A stretch of DNA of 64,000 bases from REEB85 sp018971455 (GCA_028871195.1 JAGWNT010000003.1:18759-82758), one strand, 5' to 3'; counted from the first letter of the stretch, positions 25,816 through 35,346 are shown. The notes: a model not told the origin generated them from the letters alone. Translations and numbers: made by a program.

Positions 25816-27594
25816 ATGTTCACCACGCGGCCCGAGATCGCCGGCACGTTCGGCGTTGTTGCGACGACGCATTGGATCGCCAGCCAGGTCGGCATGGCGG
25901 TGCTGGAGCGCGGCGGCAATGCCTTCGATGCGGCAGCGGCGGCGGGGTTCACCCTTCAGGTGGCCGAGCCCCATCTGAACGGGCCGGGCGGCGATGCGCC
26001 GATCATCATCAACGATGCCCGCGCCGGCACCCAGCACGTCATCTGCGGCCAGGGCGTCTCGCCGGATGCAGCCACGCCGGAGCGGTTCGCGGCACTGGGG
26101 CTCGATCTGGTGCCGGGCACCGGGCTGCTGCCGGCGGTGGTGCCGGGCGCCTTCGATGCGTGGGCGACCATGCTGCGCGACTGGGGCACGTGGGAGATCG
26201 CCGATGTGCTGGGCTTCGCGATCGGCTATGCCCGCCACGGCATCCATCTCGTGCCGCGCGTTCCGGCGACCATCGAGACGGTGCGCCCGCTTTTCGAGGA
26301 GGAGTGGCATAGCTCTGCGGCGGTGTTCCTGCCGGGCGGCAAGGTGCCCGAGCCGGGCCGGCTGTTCGCCCGTCCGGCCCTGGCCGATACCTGGGAGCGC
26401 GTGCTGCGCGAGGCCGCGGGCGAGACGCGGGAGCGGCGCATCGATGCGGCCCGCAATGCCTGGTATCGCGGCTTCGTCGCCGAGGCGATCGGGCGTTTCT
26501 ACGCCGGCGATGAGGTGCTGGACGCCTCCGGACGGCGGCATCGCGGCCTGCTGACGGCCGACGACATGGCGCGCTGGGCCGCCCCCGTGGAGGACCCGGT
26601 GAGCCAGGATTATCATGGCCACACCTTGCTGAAATGCGGGCCGTGGAGCCAGGGGCCGAGCTTTCTCCAGCAACTGGCGCTGCTGCGGCATTTCGACATC
26701 GCAGCGATGGATCCGCTGGGGCCGGATTTCGTCCACACGGTGGTGGAATGCGCCAAGCTCGCCTTTGCCGATCGCGAGGCCTATTACGGCGACCCGGACT
26801 TCGCACAGGTGCCGCTCCGCGAGCTGTTGTCGGCGGAGTACAATGCCGCCCGCAGCAGGCTGGTCGGCGAGCGGGCGAGCCTGGAGCTGCGGCCCGGGAA
26901 GATCCCCGGCTACGATCCGCAAGTGGATCACGACGCGGCGGCGCGCACATCGCTGTTCGCGCGGGCGCCGGGCACTGACGAGCCGACGGTGGCGCGCCTC
27001 GGCGCGGTGGGTGGCGATACCTGCCATGTCGATGTCATCGACCGCTGGGGCAACATGGTGAGCGCCACGCCCTCGGGCGGGTGGCTGCAATCCTCACCCG
27101 TGGTGCCGGAGCTGGGCTTCTGCATCAGCACGCGCGGGCAGATGTTCTGGACCAGGCCCGGCCACCCGAACAGTGTTGCGCCTCGCAAACGGCCGCGCAC
27201 CACGCTCTCGCCCAGCATGGTGCTGCGCGACGGCACCGCATGGATGAGCTTCGGCACACCGGGCGGCGAGCAGCAGGACCAGTGGCAGCCGGTGATGCTG
27301 CTGCGCATGCTTCACCATAACATGACCATCCAGCAGGCGATCGACGCGCCGAGTTTTCACACGGAGCATTGGCCGAGCAGTTTCTGGCCGCGCGTCGCCC
27401 GGCCGGGAAAAGTGGTGATCGAGGGGCGCTACGAGGCAGGCGTCCTGGAGGAGCTGAAAGCCCGCGGGCATCTCGCCGAAATGGGCGAGCCGTGGAGCGA
27501 GGGCCGGCTTTCGGCGGCGCGGCGGGAGCCGGACGGGCAGATCTTCGCCGGCGCCAATCCACGCGGCATGCAGGGCTACGCTGTCGGGCGCTAG
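25816..27594 (+). CDS. Gamma-glutamyltransferase family Ntn-hydrolase
   Basis: 592 residues from the ATG at 25816. GGT-family landmarks are AVLERGGNAFDAAAAAGFTL near the N-terminus, NGPGGDAPIII, and the self-processing site at GGDTCHVDVIDRWGNM, where the Thr would become the new N-terminus and nucleophile. FGTPGGEQQDQWQPVML near the C-terminus is typical of this subfamily. No signal peptide is seen, so it is probably cytosolic. Substrate may be a gamma-glutamyl compound or an amide rather than glutathione. It is divergent from phnN across 71 bases, with no obvious link to the phosphonate genes. Confidence 0.85.
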   Translation: MFTTRPEIAGTFGVVATTHWIASQVGMAVLERGGNAFDAAAAAGFTLQVAEPHLNGPGGDAPIIINDARAGTQHVICGQGVSPDAATPERFAALGLDLVPGTGLLPAVVPGAFDAWATMLRDWGTWEIADVLGFAIGYARHGIHLVPRVPATIETVRPLFEEEWHSSAAVFLPGGKVPEPGRLFARPALADTWERVLREAAGETRERRIDAARNAWYRGFVAEAIGRFYAGDEVLDASGRRHRGLLTADDMARWAAPVEDPVSQDYHGHTLLKCGPWSQGPSFLQQLALLRHFDIAAMDPLGPDFVHTVVECAKLAFADREAYYGDPDFAQVPLRELLSAEYNAARSRLVGERASLELRPGKIPGYDPQVDHDAAARTSLFARAPGTDEPTVARLGAVGGDTCHVDVIDRWGNMVSATPSGGWLQSSPVVPELGFCISTRGQMFWTRPGHPNSVAPRKRPRTTLSPSMVLRDGTAWMSFGTPGGEQQDQWQPVMLLRMLHHNMTIQQAIDAPSFHTEHWPSSFWPRVARPGKVVIEGRYEAGVLEELKARGHLAEMGEPWSEGRLSAARREPDGQIFAGANPRGMQGYAVGR

Positions 27595-27604
27595 CCGCGG
27601 AACA

Positions 27605-28510
27605 TTAGCCGGGGGGCTTGGCCTCGGGGGCCGCGGCGCTGCTCGTCCGCGGCAGGGATTGCAGATAGGCGATGATGTCGCGGCGCTCGACCGGGTTGGC
27701 GATGGCCATGGGCATCAATGCGCCGGGCACATCCGCCTGCGGGCCGGCGAGCCATTTCTCCAGCGTCGCCGGCGTCCAGACGATGCCGGACCGGGCCAGC
27801 GCCGGCGAATACGGGTAGCCCGGCACCGTGCCGGCGGTGCGCCCGATGACGCTGGCCAGCGGCGGGCCGACCTTGGCGCGGTCGAGCTCGTGGCAGGCGC
27901 TGCAATTCTGCGCAAAGAGCCGCCCGCCGAGCTCGGGATTGGCCGGGCCGGTGGTGAAGCGCGAGAGATCCTCCGCCCCCTTCGGGCGCGCCGAGGGAAA
28001 GAACGTGTAGGACAGCGTGATCTGGTCCACGTCGCGCGCGTCCGGGTCGGTCGCGATCTTGGGATCGACGAAGAACACCACCGGCATCTGCACGGTCTGG
28101 TGCGGATCGAGCCGCTCCTCGGTGAAGCAGAAGCACTCGATCTTCTTGAAATAGATGCCGGCCTTGCTGGGGGTCACGTTGAAGGTGGCGTGGCCGACGA
28201 TCGGGCGGTCGGAAATGTTCTGCGCCTCGAAGAAGACGGGCGTCTGCTCGCCGAGATGGGTCACGATCTTGCGTTGCAGGGGAATGAAGCGCCACGGCAT
28301 GCCGGGCGCGACGTTGGTGTCGAAGAACACCGTGACCTTGCGCGCCGAGACGGTGGCGTCGTCGCTGGCGACACGCTGGGTGGTGCCGTTGGCGCCGGTC
28401 ACCTCGCAGAACAGGCGGTACAGGGTCACCGAATAGGAGACCAGCGTCGTCATCACGCCGATGACGGCGAGCAGCGCGAGCACGGTGAGTTTGCGGCGCA
28501 ACGGCATCAT
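27605..28510 (-). CDS. ctaG: Fusion of cytochrome c oxidase assembly protein CtaG/Cox11 and a c-type cytochrome
   Basis: 301 residues. Residues about 8-30 form one membrane helix. Residues about 30-180 are the Cox11 copper chaperone domain, with LYRLFCEVTGANGTTQRV and the copper-binding Cys126/Cys128 in ECFCFTEERL. Residues about 190-290 are a class I cytochrome c: haem site Cys203-Ser-Ala-Cys206-His207, KVGPPLASVIGRTAG, and a likely Met ligand in GALMPMAIANP. Cox11 inserts CuB into the oxidase, and both domains face the periplasm. The reading frame passes from one domain to the other without interruption. No other cox genes are nearby. Confidence 0.9.
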   Translation of the reverse strand: MMPLRRKLTVLALLAVIGVMTTLVSYSVTLYRLFCEVTGANGTTQRVASDDATVSARKVTVFFDTNVAPGMPWRFIPLQRKIVTHLGEQTPVFFEAQNISDRPIVGHATFNVTPSKAGIYFKKIECFCFTEERLDPHQTVQMPVVFFVDPKIATDPDARDVDQITLSYTFFPSARPKGAEDLSRFTTGPANPELGGRLFAQNCSACHELDRAKVGPPLASVIGRTAGTVPGYPYSPALARSGIVWTPATLEKWLAGPQADVPGALMPMAIANPVERRDIIAYLQSLPRTSSAAAPEAKPPG

Positions 28511-28855
28511 CCTTGGCGCGGCGGGACCCTGGACGCGACGGGATCGGTGTCGCGGCCACCGGCCCCCGCGCCGGCTATTTCACCGGGCGGGCATACACCA
28601 TCCCGCCAGGCTTAGATAGAAGCGGCCGCGGGAGGCGCTATCCCGCCCGGCATGGCGCCGTCCGCGCCGGGGCGCTTCGGTGCCTTCCTGGATCTCCCGC
28701 CTTCTTGATCTCCGCGCAGACCTCTTCATAGTCGCCCGGCGAGCATCCGAGACGACTGAACGGCCGTGCCGTATAGCGGCACCAATATGGACGTGGCGCC
28801 CCTCTCCGGCGGACCGGGCGGGGGCAGCCTCAACCGGAAGGATCAGGGAAAAATC
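28511..28855. other. 345-base non-coding stretch between the Cox11 fusion and the beta-lactamase-like gene
   Basis: This is the longest gene-free stretch of the window, between divergent genes. A small perfect hairpin, GTGCCG-tatag-CGGCAC, lies at 28766-28782. Closer to the plus-strand gene, AGGATCAGGG before 28856 serves as a ribosome site. No clear promoter, RNA gene or conserved small ORF was recognised. Confidence 0.5.
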
Positions 28856-30013
28856 ATGATCGCCGCTATCGACCGCGTGCTCGAGCAGGCCTGCGCCCGC
28901 ATCCCCGGCGTGGTTGCCGCCGCCACCACCGAGACGGAAACCCTCTACGAGGGAGCGTTCGGGCGGCGCGACCTCACCGCCGACGCGCCGATGACCATGG
29001 ACACGGTGTTCTGGCTGGCCTCGATGACCAAGGCGCTGGTCTCGGCCGGCGCCATGCAGCATGTCGAGGCGGGGCGGCTCGCGCTCGATGCGCCGATCGG
29101 CGACACGCTGCCGGCCCTCGCCGGCGCGCAGCTGCTCGACGGCTTCTCGGAGTCCGGCGCGCCGGTGCTGCGCGCACCTTCGCGCCCCGTCACGCTGCGC
29201 CATCTGCTGAGCCACAGTGCGGGGTATGGCTACGATACCTGGAACGAGGAGATCGCCCGCTACATGAAGGCGACCGGCCTGCCGCGCGCGCCGAATGACT
29301 GGGCGCAGGCGGCCCGCATGCCGCTGCTGTTCGAGCCGGGGACACGGTGGAATTACGGCATCAACACCGATTTCGTCGGCAAGGCGGTGGAGGCGGCCAG
29401 CGGCAAGCGGCTCGACGAAGCGCTGGCCGAGCAGCTTTTCGCCCCGCTCGGCATGACCGACACCACGGTGAGCCTGACCGCCGCGCAGCGCGCGCGCATG
29501 GCCCGCGTGCATGGGCGGGCGGCGGATGGCAGCCTGGCGCCGATCGAGTGGCCGGTGGGCAACGGGCCGGGATTCTGCATGGGCGGCGGCTCGTTCTGCG
29601 GCACGGCATCGGATTATCTGCGCTTCCTGCGCATGCTGCTCAACCAGGGCACGCATGAGGGGCAGCGCCTGCTCTGGCCGCGCACCGTGGCGGAGATGGG
29701 GCGCAACCAGATCGGCGCCGCCCATGTGGTGCCGATGCGCTCCTCGCAGCCGGCGCGCTCGACGAATTTCGAGGCATTCCCGGGCATGGCAAAGAAATGG
29801 GGCCTCGGCTTTCTGCTCACCACCGAGGATGTGCCCGGCGGGCGCCGCGCCGGCAGCATGGCCTGGGCCGGGCTCGGCAACACCTATTTCTGGGTCGATC
29901 CGACGCGGCGGGTGGCCGGCGTGGTCATGATGCAGGTGCTGCCCTTCGGCGACGCCGCGTGCCTGGACACGCTCGCCGAATTCGAGCGCGCCGTGTACGC
30001 GGCGATCGGCTGA
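28856..30013 (+). CDS. Serine hydrolase of the beta-lactamase/class C family
   Basis: 385 residues. The SxxK motif is Ser56-Met-Thr-Lys59 in FWLASMTKAL. The Tyr motif is RWNYGINTDF, and RAGSMAWAGLGNTYFWVDP supplies the third box with an HxG-like WAG. This pattern is of EstB-type esterases and related serine hydrolases more than of true AmpC. No signal peptide is present, so a role against beta-lactams is unlikely. The ATG at 28856 has a ribosome site; upstream ATGs add residues with no domain. It stands alone. Confidence 0.8.
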   Translation: MIAAIDRVLEQACARIPGVVAAATTETETLYEGAFGRRDLTADAPMTMDTVFWLASMTKALVSAGAMQHVEAGRLALDAPIGDTLPALAGAQLLDGFSESGAPVLRAPSRPVTLRHLLSHSAGYGYDTWNEEIARYMKATGLPRAPNDWAQAARMPLLFEPGTRWNYGINTDFVGKAVEAASGKRLDEALAEQLFAPLGMTDTTVSLTAAQRARMARVHGRAADGSLAPIEWPVGNGPGFCMGGGSFCGTASDYLRFLRMLLNQGTHEGQRLLWPRTVAEMGRNQIGAAHVVPMRSSQPARSTNFEAFPGMAKKWGLGFLLTTEDVPGGRRAGSMAWAGLGNTYFWVDPTRRVAGVVMMQVLPFGDAACLDTLAEFERAVYAAIG

Positions 30014-30020
30014 CCGCCGC

Positions 30021-31790
30021 CTACCGCTTCTTCGCCGGCTTGGCCTTGGCGCGCGCCGCGGGAGGGCGCGCGGCCGGGGCGCGCTTCGATTTCGCCGGCG
30101 CGGGCTTGGCGCCGGCGCTGGCGCGCAGCTGCGTGATGGTGGCGCGGTGGGTGATCTGCTCGGGGTTCATCCGCAGCTCGATCACCGCCGGCCGGCCGCT
30201 GGCCACGGCGCGGCGGAAGGCGGGGGCGAACTCCGCCGTCGCGCTGACCACCTCGCCATGGCCGCCGAAGGCCTCGATGAAATGGGCGAAATCCGGATTG
30301 GTCAGCGCCGTGCCGGAGACGCGGCCGGGATAGGTGCGCTCCTGATACATGCGGATGGTGCCGTACATCTGGTTGTTGAACACCAGGATGATCGGGGCCA
30401 CGCCGTGATGGAAGGCGGTGGCGATTTCCTGGCCGGTCATCAGGAACCCGCCATCGCCGACGAAGCAGACCACCTGGCGGTCCGGAAAGACGATCTTCGC
30501 GCCCACCGCCGCGGGCACGCCATAGCCCATGGCGCCGTTGGTCGGGCCGATGAAGCGCTGGTCGTTGCTGAAATGCATGAAGCGCGCGGGCCAGGTGGCG
30601 AAGTTGCCCGCGTCGCAGGTCAGGATCGCATCGTCGTCCAGCAGCGCTTGCAGCTCATGCAGTGCCGCGGCGACGTTGAGCGCGCCCTCGAATTGCGGCA
30701 CCGCGGCTCCGTTGAGCCGGGTGGCGCGCAGCGATCGGGTCCATTCGCGCCAGGCGATCTTGCCGGGACGGAGCTTCGCGGCGTGCTGGGCGAAGACGTT
30801 GACGTCGCTGGTGATGCCGAGCGCCGGGCGGAAGACGCGGCCGATTTCGGCGGCCTCGGGATAGACCTGAACAACCGGCACGCCGCCGGCGGGCTCGAAC
30901 AGCGTGTAGCCCTGCGTGACCGCCTCGCCGAGGCGGGTGCCGATGGCCAGGATGAGATCGGCCTCGCGGGCATGGGCGACCAGGGCGGGGTCGGAACCGA
31001 CGCCGAGATCGCCCACGAAATTGTCGCGCGTGCCGTCGTAGAGCGCCTGGCGGCGGAAGCCGACGGCCACCGGGATGTCGTGGGCGACGAGGAACTCGCC
31101 GATCGCCGCGCGGCCCGCCTCGCTCCAGCCGCAGCCGCCCAGGATGGCCAGCGGCTTGCGCGCGCCGGCAAGCAGGGACTGGAATTTCAGCATCGCCGCG
31201 GGATCGGGGTGCGGGACGGACACCTCGGCGCGCGCGATGTCGGGCACCTGGACCAGGTGCTTCTGCATTTCCTCGGACAGCGCAATGACCACCGGGCCCG
31301 GGCGGCCGGAGGTGGCGACATCGACGGCATGGGCGACGATTTCGGGAATGCGCGCCGCGTCGTCGATCTGCGTGACCCATTTGGCCAGCGGCTGGAACAT
31401 GCGGCGGTAATCGACTTCCTGGAAGCTCTCGCGGTCGGTCTCGCCGAAGGGGATCTGGCCGACGAAGAGCAGCAGGGGGGTGGAATCCTGCATGGCGATG
31501 TGCACGCCGATGGCGCCGTGGCAGGCGCCCGGGCCGCGGGTGACGAAGGCGGCCGCCGGCCGGCCGGTGAGCTTGCCGTGCGCCTCGGCCATGTTCACCG
31601 CCCCCGCCTCGAAGCGGCAGGTGATCAGCTTGAGGCGCTTGCGCACCTCGTAGAGTCCGTCGAGCACGTCGAGATAGCTTTCGCCGGGCACGGCGAACAC
31701 ATGGTCGATCCCCTGCGCCACCAGCGCCTCGGCCAGCACCCGTCCGCCGGCGCGCGGCGCCTTGGCGCCATGCAGCTTGACCATCTCCAT
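30021..31790 (-). CDS. Thiamine pyrophosphate-dependent enzyme, acetolactate-synthase-like, with a basic tail
   Basis: 589 residues. The N-terminal Pyr domain has the catalytic Glu in CRFEAGAVNMAEAHGKLTG and FVTRGPGACHGAIGVHIAM. The C-terminal PP domain has the TPP/Mg motif VGDGGFLMTGQEIATAF to NNQMYGTIRMYQ. The family includes acetolactate synthase, oxalyl-CoA decarboxylase and benzoylformate decarboxylase-like enzymes; the substrate is not clear. The last 33 residues are Lys/Arg/Ala/Pro-rich (APAKSKRAPAARPPAARAKA...), unusual for this family. GGGGGAG precedes the ATG at 31790. It is divergent from the RAM-domain gene. Confidence 0.85.
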   Translation of the reverse strand: MEMVKLHGAKAPRAGGRVLAEALVAQGIDHVFAVPGESYLDVLDGLYEVRKRLKLITCRFEAGAVNMAEAHGKLTGRPAAAFVTRGPGACHGAIGVHIAMQDSTPLLLFVGQIPFGETDRESFQEVDYRRMFQPLAKWVTQIDDAARIPEIVAHAVDVATSGRPGPVVIALSEEMQKHLVQVPDIARAEVSVPHPDPAAMLKFQSLLAGARKPLAILGGCGWSEAGRAAIGEFLVAHDIPVAVGFRRQALYDGTRDNFVGDLGVGSDPALVAHAREADLILAIGTRLGEAVTQGYTLFEPAGGVPVVQVYPEAAEIGRVFRPALGITSDVNVFAQHAAKLRPGKIAWREWTRSLRATRLNGAAVPQFEGALNVAAALHELQALLDDDAILTCDAGNFATWPARFMHFSNDQRFIGPTNGAMGYGVPAAVGAKIVFPDRQVVCFVGDGGFLMTGQEIATAFHHGVAPIILVFNNQMYGTIRMYQERTYPGRVSGTALTNPDFAHFIEAFGGHGEVVSATAEFAPAFRRAVASGRPAVIELRMNPEQITHRATITQLRASAGAKPAPAKSKRAPAARPPAARAKAKPAKKR

Positions 31791-31914
31791 GTCCGACTCC
31801 CCCAACATCCGCGATTGCGCGGCAGAATAGGCAGGCTGCCCGGCTTCGTCGATCACCCTCCTGTGCAGGGCCGCCCCGCCATGGCATTCTGCGCCCGCAA
31901 CAGGAGGCCGGCCG

Positions 31915-32172
31915 ATGCGGGCGATCTACGTGATGATCAAGTGCGACATGGGCCATGCCTACCGGGTGGCGCAGCTGGCCGCCGACACCATCGAGGAATT
32001 GTCCGAACTGCACTCGACCTCCGGACAGTACGACCTGCTGGGCAAGTTCTACCTCGAACCCGAGCAGGATACCGGCCTGTTCGTCACCGAGAAATTGCAG
32101 ACCATTCCCGGCGTGAAGGACACCTACACGCTGATCACCTTCAACGCCTTCGTCGGCGGCGGGGGGAGGTAG
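31915..32172 (+). CDS. Stand-alone Lrp/AsnC ligand-binding (RAM) domain protein
   Basis: 85 residues. It has the RAM-domain pattern of the Lrp/AsnC C-terminus: IYVMIKCDMGHAYRVAQL, ELHSTSGQYDLLGKFYL and IPGVKDTYTLITF. No helix-turn-helix is present. Stand-alone RAM proteins form oligomers that bind amino acids; some interact with full-length regulators. The gene is divergent from the TPP enzyme and convergent with the amidase gene, ending three bases before the amidase stop. Confidence 0.88.
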   Translation: MRAIYVMIKCDMGHAYRVAQLAADTIEELSELHSTSGQYDLLGKFYLEPEQDTGLFVTEKLQTIPGVKDTYTLITFNAFVGGGGR

Positions 32173-32175
32173 CGC

Positions 32176-33669
32176 TCAGCCGAAGCCGAGGAAGCCGGGC
32201 ATCGCGCTGATCGGCGACGCGGCCTTGAGTTTGGCGATGTCGGGCAGCGGGCGGGCGGTGTCCGGGTCGGCCGCGAGCTGGGCCTCGAGGGCGGCGGCCA
32301 CCGCCAGCACGCGGGCGTCGCCGCCGCGGGGGCCCACGATCTGCAGGCCGAACGGCATTCCGGCGCGGTCACGCCCGACCGGCAGGCTGACCGCCGGGTG
32401 GCCGACCAGCGTCACCGCATAGGCCAGGGCCAGCCAGTGGTAGTAGGTGCGCGTCGCCCGGCCGTCGATCTCGGCGGGGTAGAGCTCGCTCCACGGGCGC
32501 GGGCTGAGGGTGATGGTCGGCGTGATGATGACGTCGAACTCCCTGAAGAAGCCCTGCCAGCGGCGGTACATCGCCGTCTGCATCACCTCGGCGCGCGCGA
32601 CGTCGGCCGCCGTGTAGCGCAACCCCTCCTCGACATTGGCGCGCACGTTGGGGCCGACCTTGTCGGGATGGTTGCGCACGCGCTCGGCATGGCCGGCGAG
32701 GAAGGCCACGGCGCGCAGGATTTCGAACGCCTCGTCGGCGCCGGTGCAATCGGGCGTGGCCTCGGCGGCCTCGGCGAAGACGTGGCGGAACAGGGCGGTC
32801 TTGGCGGCGAAGACGTCGCGGATATGGCGCTCGGTGGGGGCGAAGCCGAAATCGGGCGTCAGCGCAACGCGCAGGCGGGAGAGATCGACGGCGGGCAGCG
32901 GCGCGATATCGCCGGCGCGGCGCACGCGCTGGCCGTGGATGGTGGTGGCCAGCGGATCGCGCGCATCGTCCGAGACCATGGCCGAGAGCAGCAGGGCGGT
33001 GTCGGCGACATTGCGCGCCATCGGGCCGATCACAGGAAGCGGGCTCCAGCCGATGCCGCGCTTCTCGCTCGGCACCAGGCCCGGCGTGGGGCGGAAGCCG
33101 ACGATGCCGCAGAAGCCGGCGGGGTTGCGCAGCGAGCCGCCGGTGTCGCTGCCGCTGGCCAGCGGCACCATGCCGGTGGCCAGCGCCACGGCCGAGCCAC
33201 CCGAGGAGCCGGCCGCCGATTTCGTCGGGTCGAACGGGTTGCCGGTGGCGCCATAGACGGCGTTGCGGGTGTTGGCCCCTGCCCCCCATTCCGGCGTGTT
33301 GGTCTTGCCGGTAATGATGCCGCCGGCGGCGCGGATGTTCGCCACCACCTGGTCATCCTGGTCGGGAACATGGTCGGCGAATAGCGGGCTGCCCCAGGTG
33401 GTGCGCAGCCCGGACGTGGCCTCGAGATCCTTGATGCCGACCGGCAGGCCGTGCAGCGGCGGCAGATCCTCCCCGGCCATCACGGCGGCCTCGGCGCGGC
33501 GGGCGGCGGCGCGCGCCGCCTCGTCGTCCCGCGCAACCATCGCGTTGACCGCGGGATCGACGGCGGCGATGCGGGCGAGGCAGCTCTCCAGCAATTCCAC
33601 GGGCGAAAGCTGCTTACGCCCTATGCGCGCGCGGGCCTCGATGGCGGTCAGGTCGCAGGGTTCGGTCAC
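32176..33669 (-). CDS. Amidase (amidase-signature family)
   Basis: 497 residues from the GTG at 33669, which has AAGGAAGCC as ribosome site. The Ser-cisSer-Lys triad is visible: Lys in VGIKDLEATSGL, Ser in AAGSSGGSAVALATG, and the nucleophile Ser in SGSDTGGSLRNPAGFCG. The rest matches the GatA/amidase fold throughout. The physiological amide is not known. It is third in a minus-strand run after an SDR and a GGT-family gene, which suggests shared catabolism of an amide or peptide-like compound. GatA of tRNA amidation is unlikely because no gatB or gatC is present. Confidence 0.9.
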   Translation of the reverse strand: MTEPCDLTAIEARARIGRKQLSPVELLESCLARIAAVDPAVNAMVARDDEAARAAARRAEAAVMAGEDLPPLHGLPVGIKDLEATSGLRTTWGSPLFADHVPDQDDQVVANIRAAGGIITGKTNTPEWGAGANTRNAVYGATGNPFDPTKSAAGSSGGSAVALATGMVPLASGSDTGGSLRNPAGFCGIVGFRPTPGLVPSEKRGIGWSPLPVIGPMARNVADTALLLSAMVSDDARDPLATTIHGQRVRRAGDIAPLPAVDLSRLRVALTPDFGFAPTERHIRDVFAAKTALFRHVFAEAAEATPDCTGADEAFEILRAVAFLAGHAERVRNHPDKVGPNVRANVEEGLRYTAADVARAEVMQTAMYRRWQGFFREFDVIITPTITLSPRPWSELYPAEIDGRATRTYYHWLALAYAVTLVGHPAVSLPVGRDRAGMPFGLQIVGPRGGDARVLAVAAALEAQLAADPDTARPLPDIAKLKAASPISAMPGFLGFG

Positions 33670-33720
33670 TTCGGCTTCCTTGTGATCTTGACGACGGATT
33701 TTTCCATGGGGCCGGCCCAC

Positions 33721-35319
33721 TCAGTAGCCCAGGGCGAGGCCGTCCTTGCGCGGATCGGAGCCGCCGGTGAGGGTGCCGCGCGCGCGGTCGATCCAGATCG
33801 CCTGGCCGCCGCCGAGCGGCTTGTCGGCCGGGGCGATCTGGTGGCCGAGGGCTTCGAGGCGGCGCTGCGCCGCGGCCGGAATGCCGGCCTCGGCCTCGAC
33901 CTTTCCCTTGAACGGGAACAGGCGCGGGAAATCGATCGCCTCCTGGATGTCCATGCCATAGTCGAACATGTTGGTGAGCACGAGGGACTGGCCCATGGGC
34001 TGGAAATGCCCGCCCATGACGCCGAACGGCATCACCGCCTCGCCATTCTTCGTCACCATGCCGGGGATGATGGTGTGCATCGGCCGCTTGCCCGGCGCGA
34101 TGCAGTTGGGGTGGCCGCGCTCAACCCGGAAGCCGAAGCCGCGATTATGCAGCAGCACGCCCGATTCCTGCGCCAGGATGCCGGAGCCGAAGCCCTGGAA
34201 GAGCGAGTTGATGAAGCTGCACGCATTGCCGTCGCGATCGACGACGCAGAGATAGACGGTGTCGGCATGCACCGGCAGTGCGGCCGCGCCGGCGGCGGGC
34301 ATGTGGGCGATGGCGGCGCCGTCGTCGATCAGGCCGCGCAGGGCGCCGAGATAGGCCGGATCGAGGAGTCGGCCGACCGGCACGTCCGCCTGCGCGGGAT
34401 CGGCGAGGAAGGCGTCGCGGTCGCGAAAGGCGAGCCGGCAGGCCTCGATGTGGCGGTGCAGGCGGGTCGTGCCGAGCGGCCCGTCCGGCGCGGGGCCGAA
34501 GCCTTCGAGGATGCCGAGCATCATCAGCGCGAACATGCCGGCGCCGTTCGGCGGGCACTGCCAGACCTCGTGCCCCTGCCAGGGGATGCGCACCGGGGTG
34601 ACGAACTCGGCACCGTTGAGCCCGGCGGCGAAATCGGCCTCCGTGTGCAGCCCGCCGCGGGCGCGCAGGGTGGCGACCATGTCGGCGGCGATCGGTCCCT
34701 CGTAGAAGGCGCGCGCGCCGTGGGCGGCAATCCGCTTCAGCGTGGCGGCCAGGGCGGGCTGGGCGAACATGTCGCCCATGCGCGGCGCGGCGCCGCCGGG
34801 CAGGTAGGCCTGCGCCCCGCCCTTCGCCAGCTTGTCCACACCGCTCGCCCAGTCATGCGCGACGCGCGCATGCACCGGGTGGCCGTGCTCGGCGAAGGCG
34901 ATGGCCGGGCGCAGCAATTCGTCGAGCCCCTTGGTGCCGTGCGCGTCGAGCAGCGTCTGCCAGGCGGAGATGGCGCCGGGCACCGTGACCGCGTGGGGCG
35001 ACATATTGTCCAGGGCGGCAATGCCGGCGCGCTCGAACCAGTCGATGCTGGCGGCGGCGGGGGCGCGGCCGGAGCCGTTGAGGGCGACCACCTGGCGCTG
35101 GCCGGCCGGGGCGTAGAGGCAGAAGCAATCCCCGCCAATTCCGGTGGAGGCTGGCTCGATGACGCAGAGCACGGCGACGGCGGCGATGGCGGCATCGAGC
35201 GCGTTGCCGCCGGCGCGCAGCACGTCCAGCGCGGCCAGGGTGGCCGCCGGCATCGAGGTCGCCACCATACCATGGGCGGCGATGACGGGGCTGCGGCCAG
35301 GCAGGTGGAAATCACGCAT
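33721..35319 (-). CDS. Gamma-glutamyltransferase family Ntn-hydrolase (second paralogue)
   Basis: 532 residues. Landmarks are VLRAGGNALDAAIAAVAVLCVIEP, STGIGGDCFCLYAP, and the processing site at HADTVYLCVVDRDGN, where Thr is the predicted nucleophile. The C-terminus GGSDPRKDGLALGY is typical of a bacterial subgroup. No signal peptide, so probably cytosolic. GGAGATA precedes the ATG at 35319. It is flanked by an SDR gene and an amidase on the same strand with short gaps (27 and 51 bases). It differs strongly from the GGT-family gene at 25816. Confidence 0.88.
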   Translation of the reverse strand: MRDFHLPGRSPVIAAHGMVATSMPAATLAALDVLRAGGNALDAAIAAVAVLCVIEPASTGIGGDCFCLYAPAGQRQVVALNGSGRAPAAASIDWFERAGIAALDNMSPHAVTVPGAISAWQTLLDAHGTKGLDELLRPAIAFAEHGHPVHARVAHDWASGVDKLAKGGAQAYLPGGAAPRMGDMFAQPALAATLKRIAAHGARAFYEGPIAADMVATLRARGGLHTEADFAAGLNGAEFVTPVRIPWQGHEVWQCPPNGAGMFALMMLGILEGFGPAPDGPLGTTRLHRHIEACRLAFRDRDAFLADPAQADVPVGRLLDPAYLGALRGLIDDGAAIAHMPAAGAAALPVHADTVYLCVVDRDGNACSFINSLFQGFGSGILAQESGVLLHNRGFGFRVERGHPNCIAPGKRPMHTIIPGMVTKNGEAVMPFGVMGGHFQPMGQSLVLTNMFDYGMDIQEAIDFPRLFPFKGKVEAEAGIPAAAQRRLEALGHQIAPADKPLGGGQAIWIDRARGTLTGGSDPRKDGLALGY

Positions 35320-35346
35320 GTCGTATCTCCAACGGGGCGAACCCCT

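Noticed and set aside
28856..30013. A secreted beta-lactamase conferring resistance
   Set aside because: There is no signal peptide, and the motif pattern is closer to EstB-type esterases; the resistance role is not supported.
30147..32210. A 687-residue plus-strand frame
   Set aside because: Antisense to the TPP-dependent enzyme; no recognisable domain.
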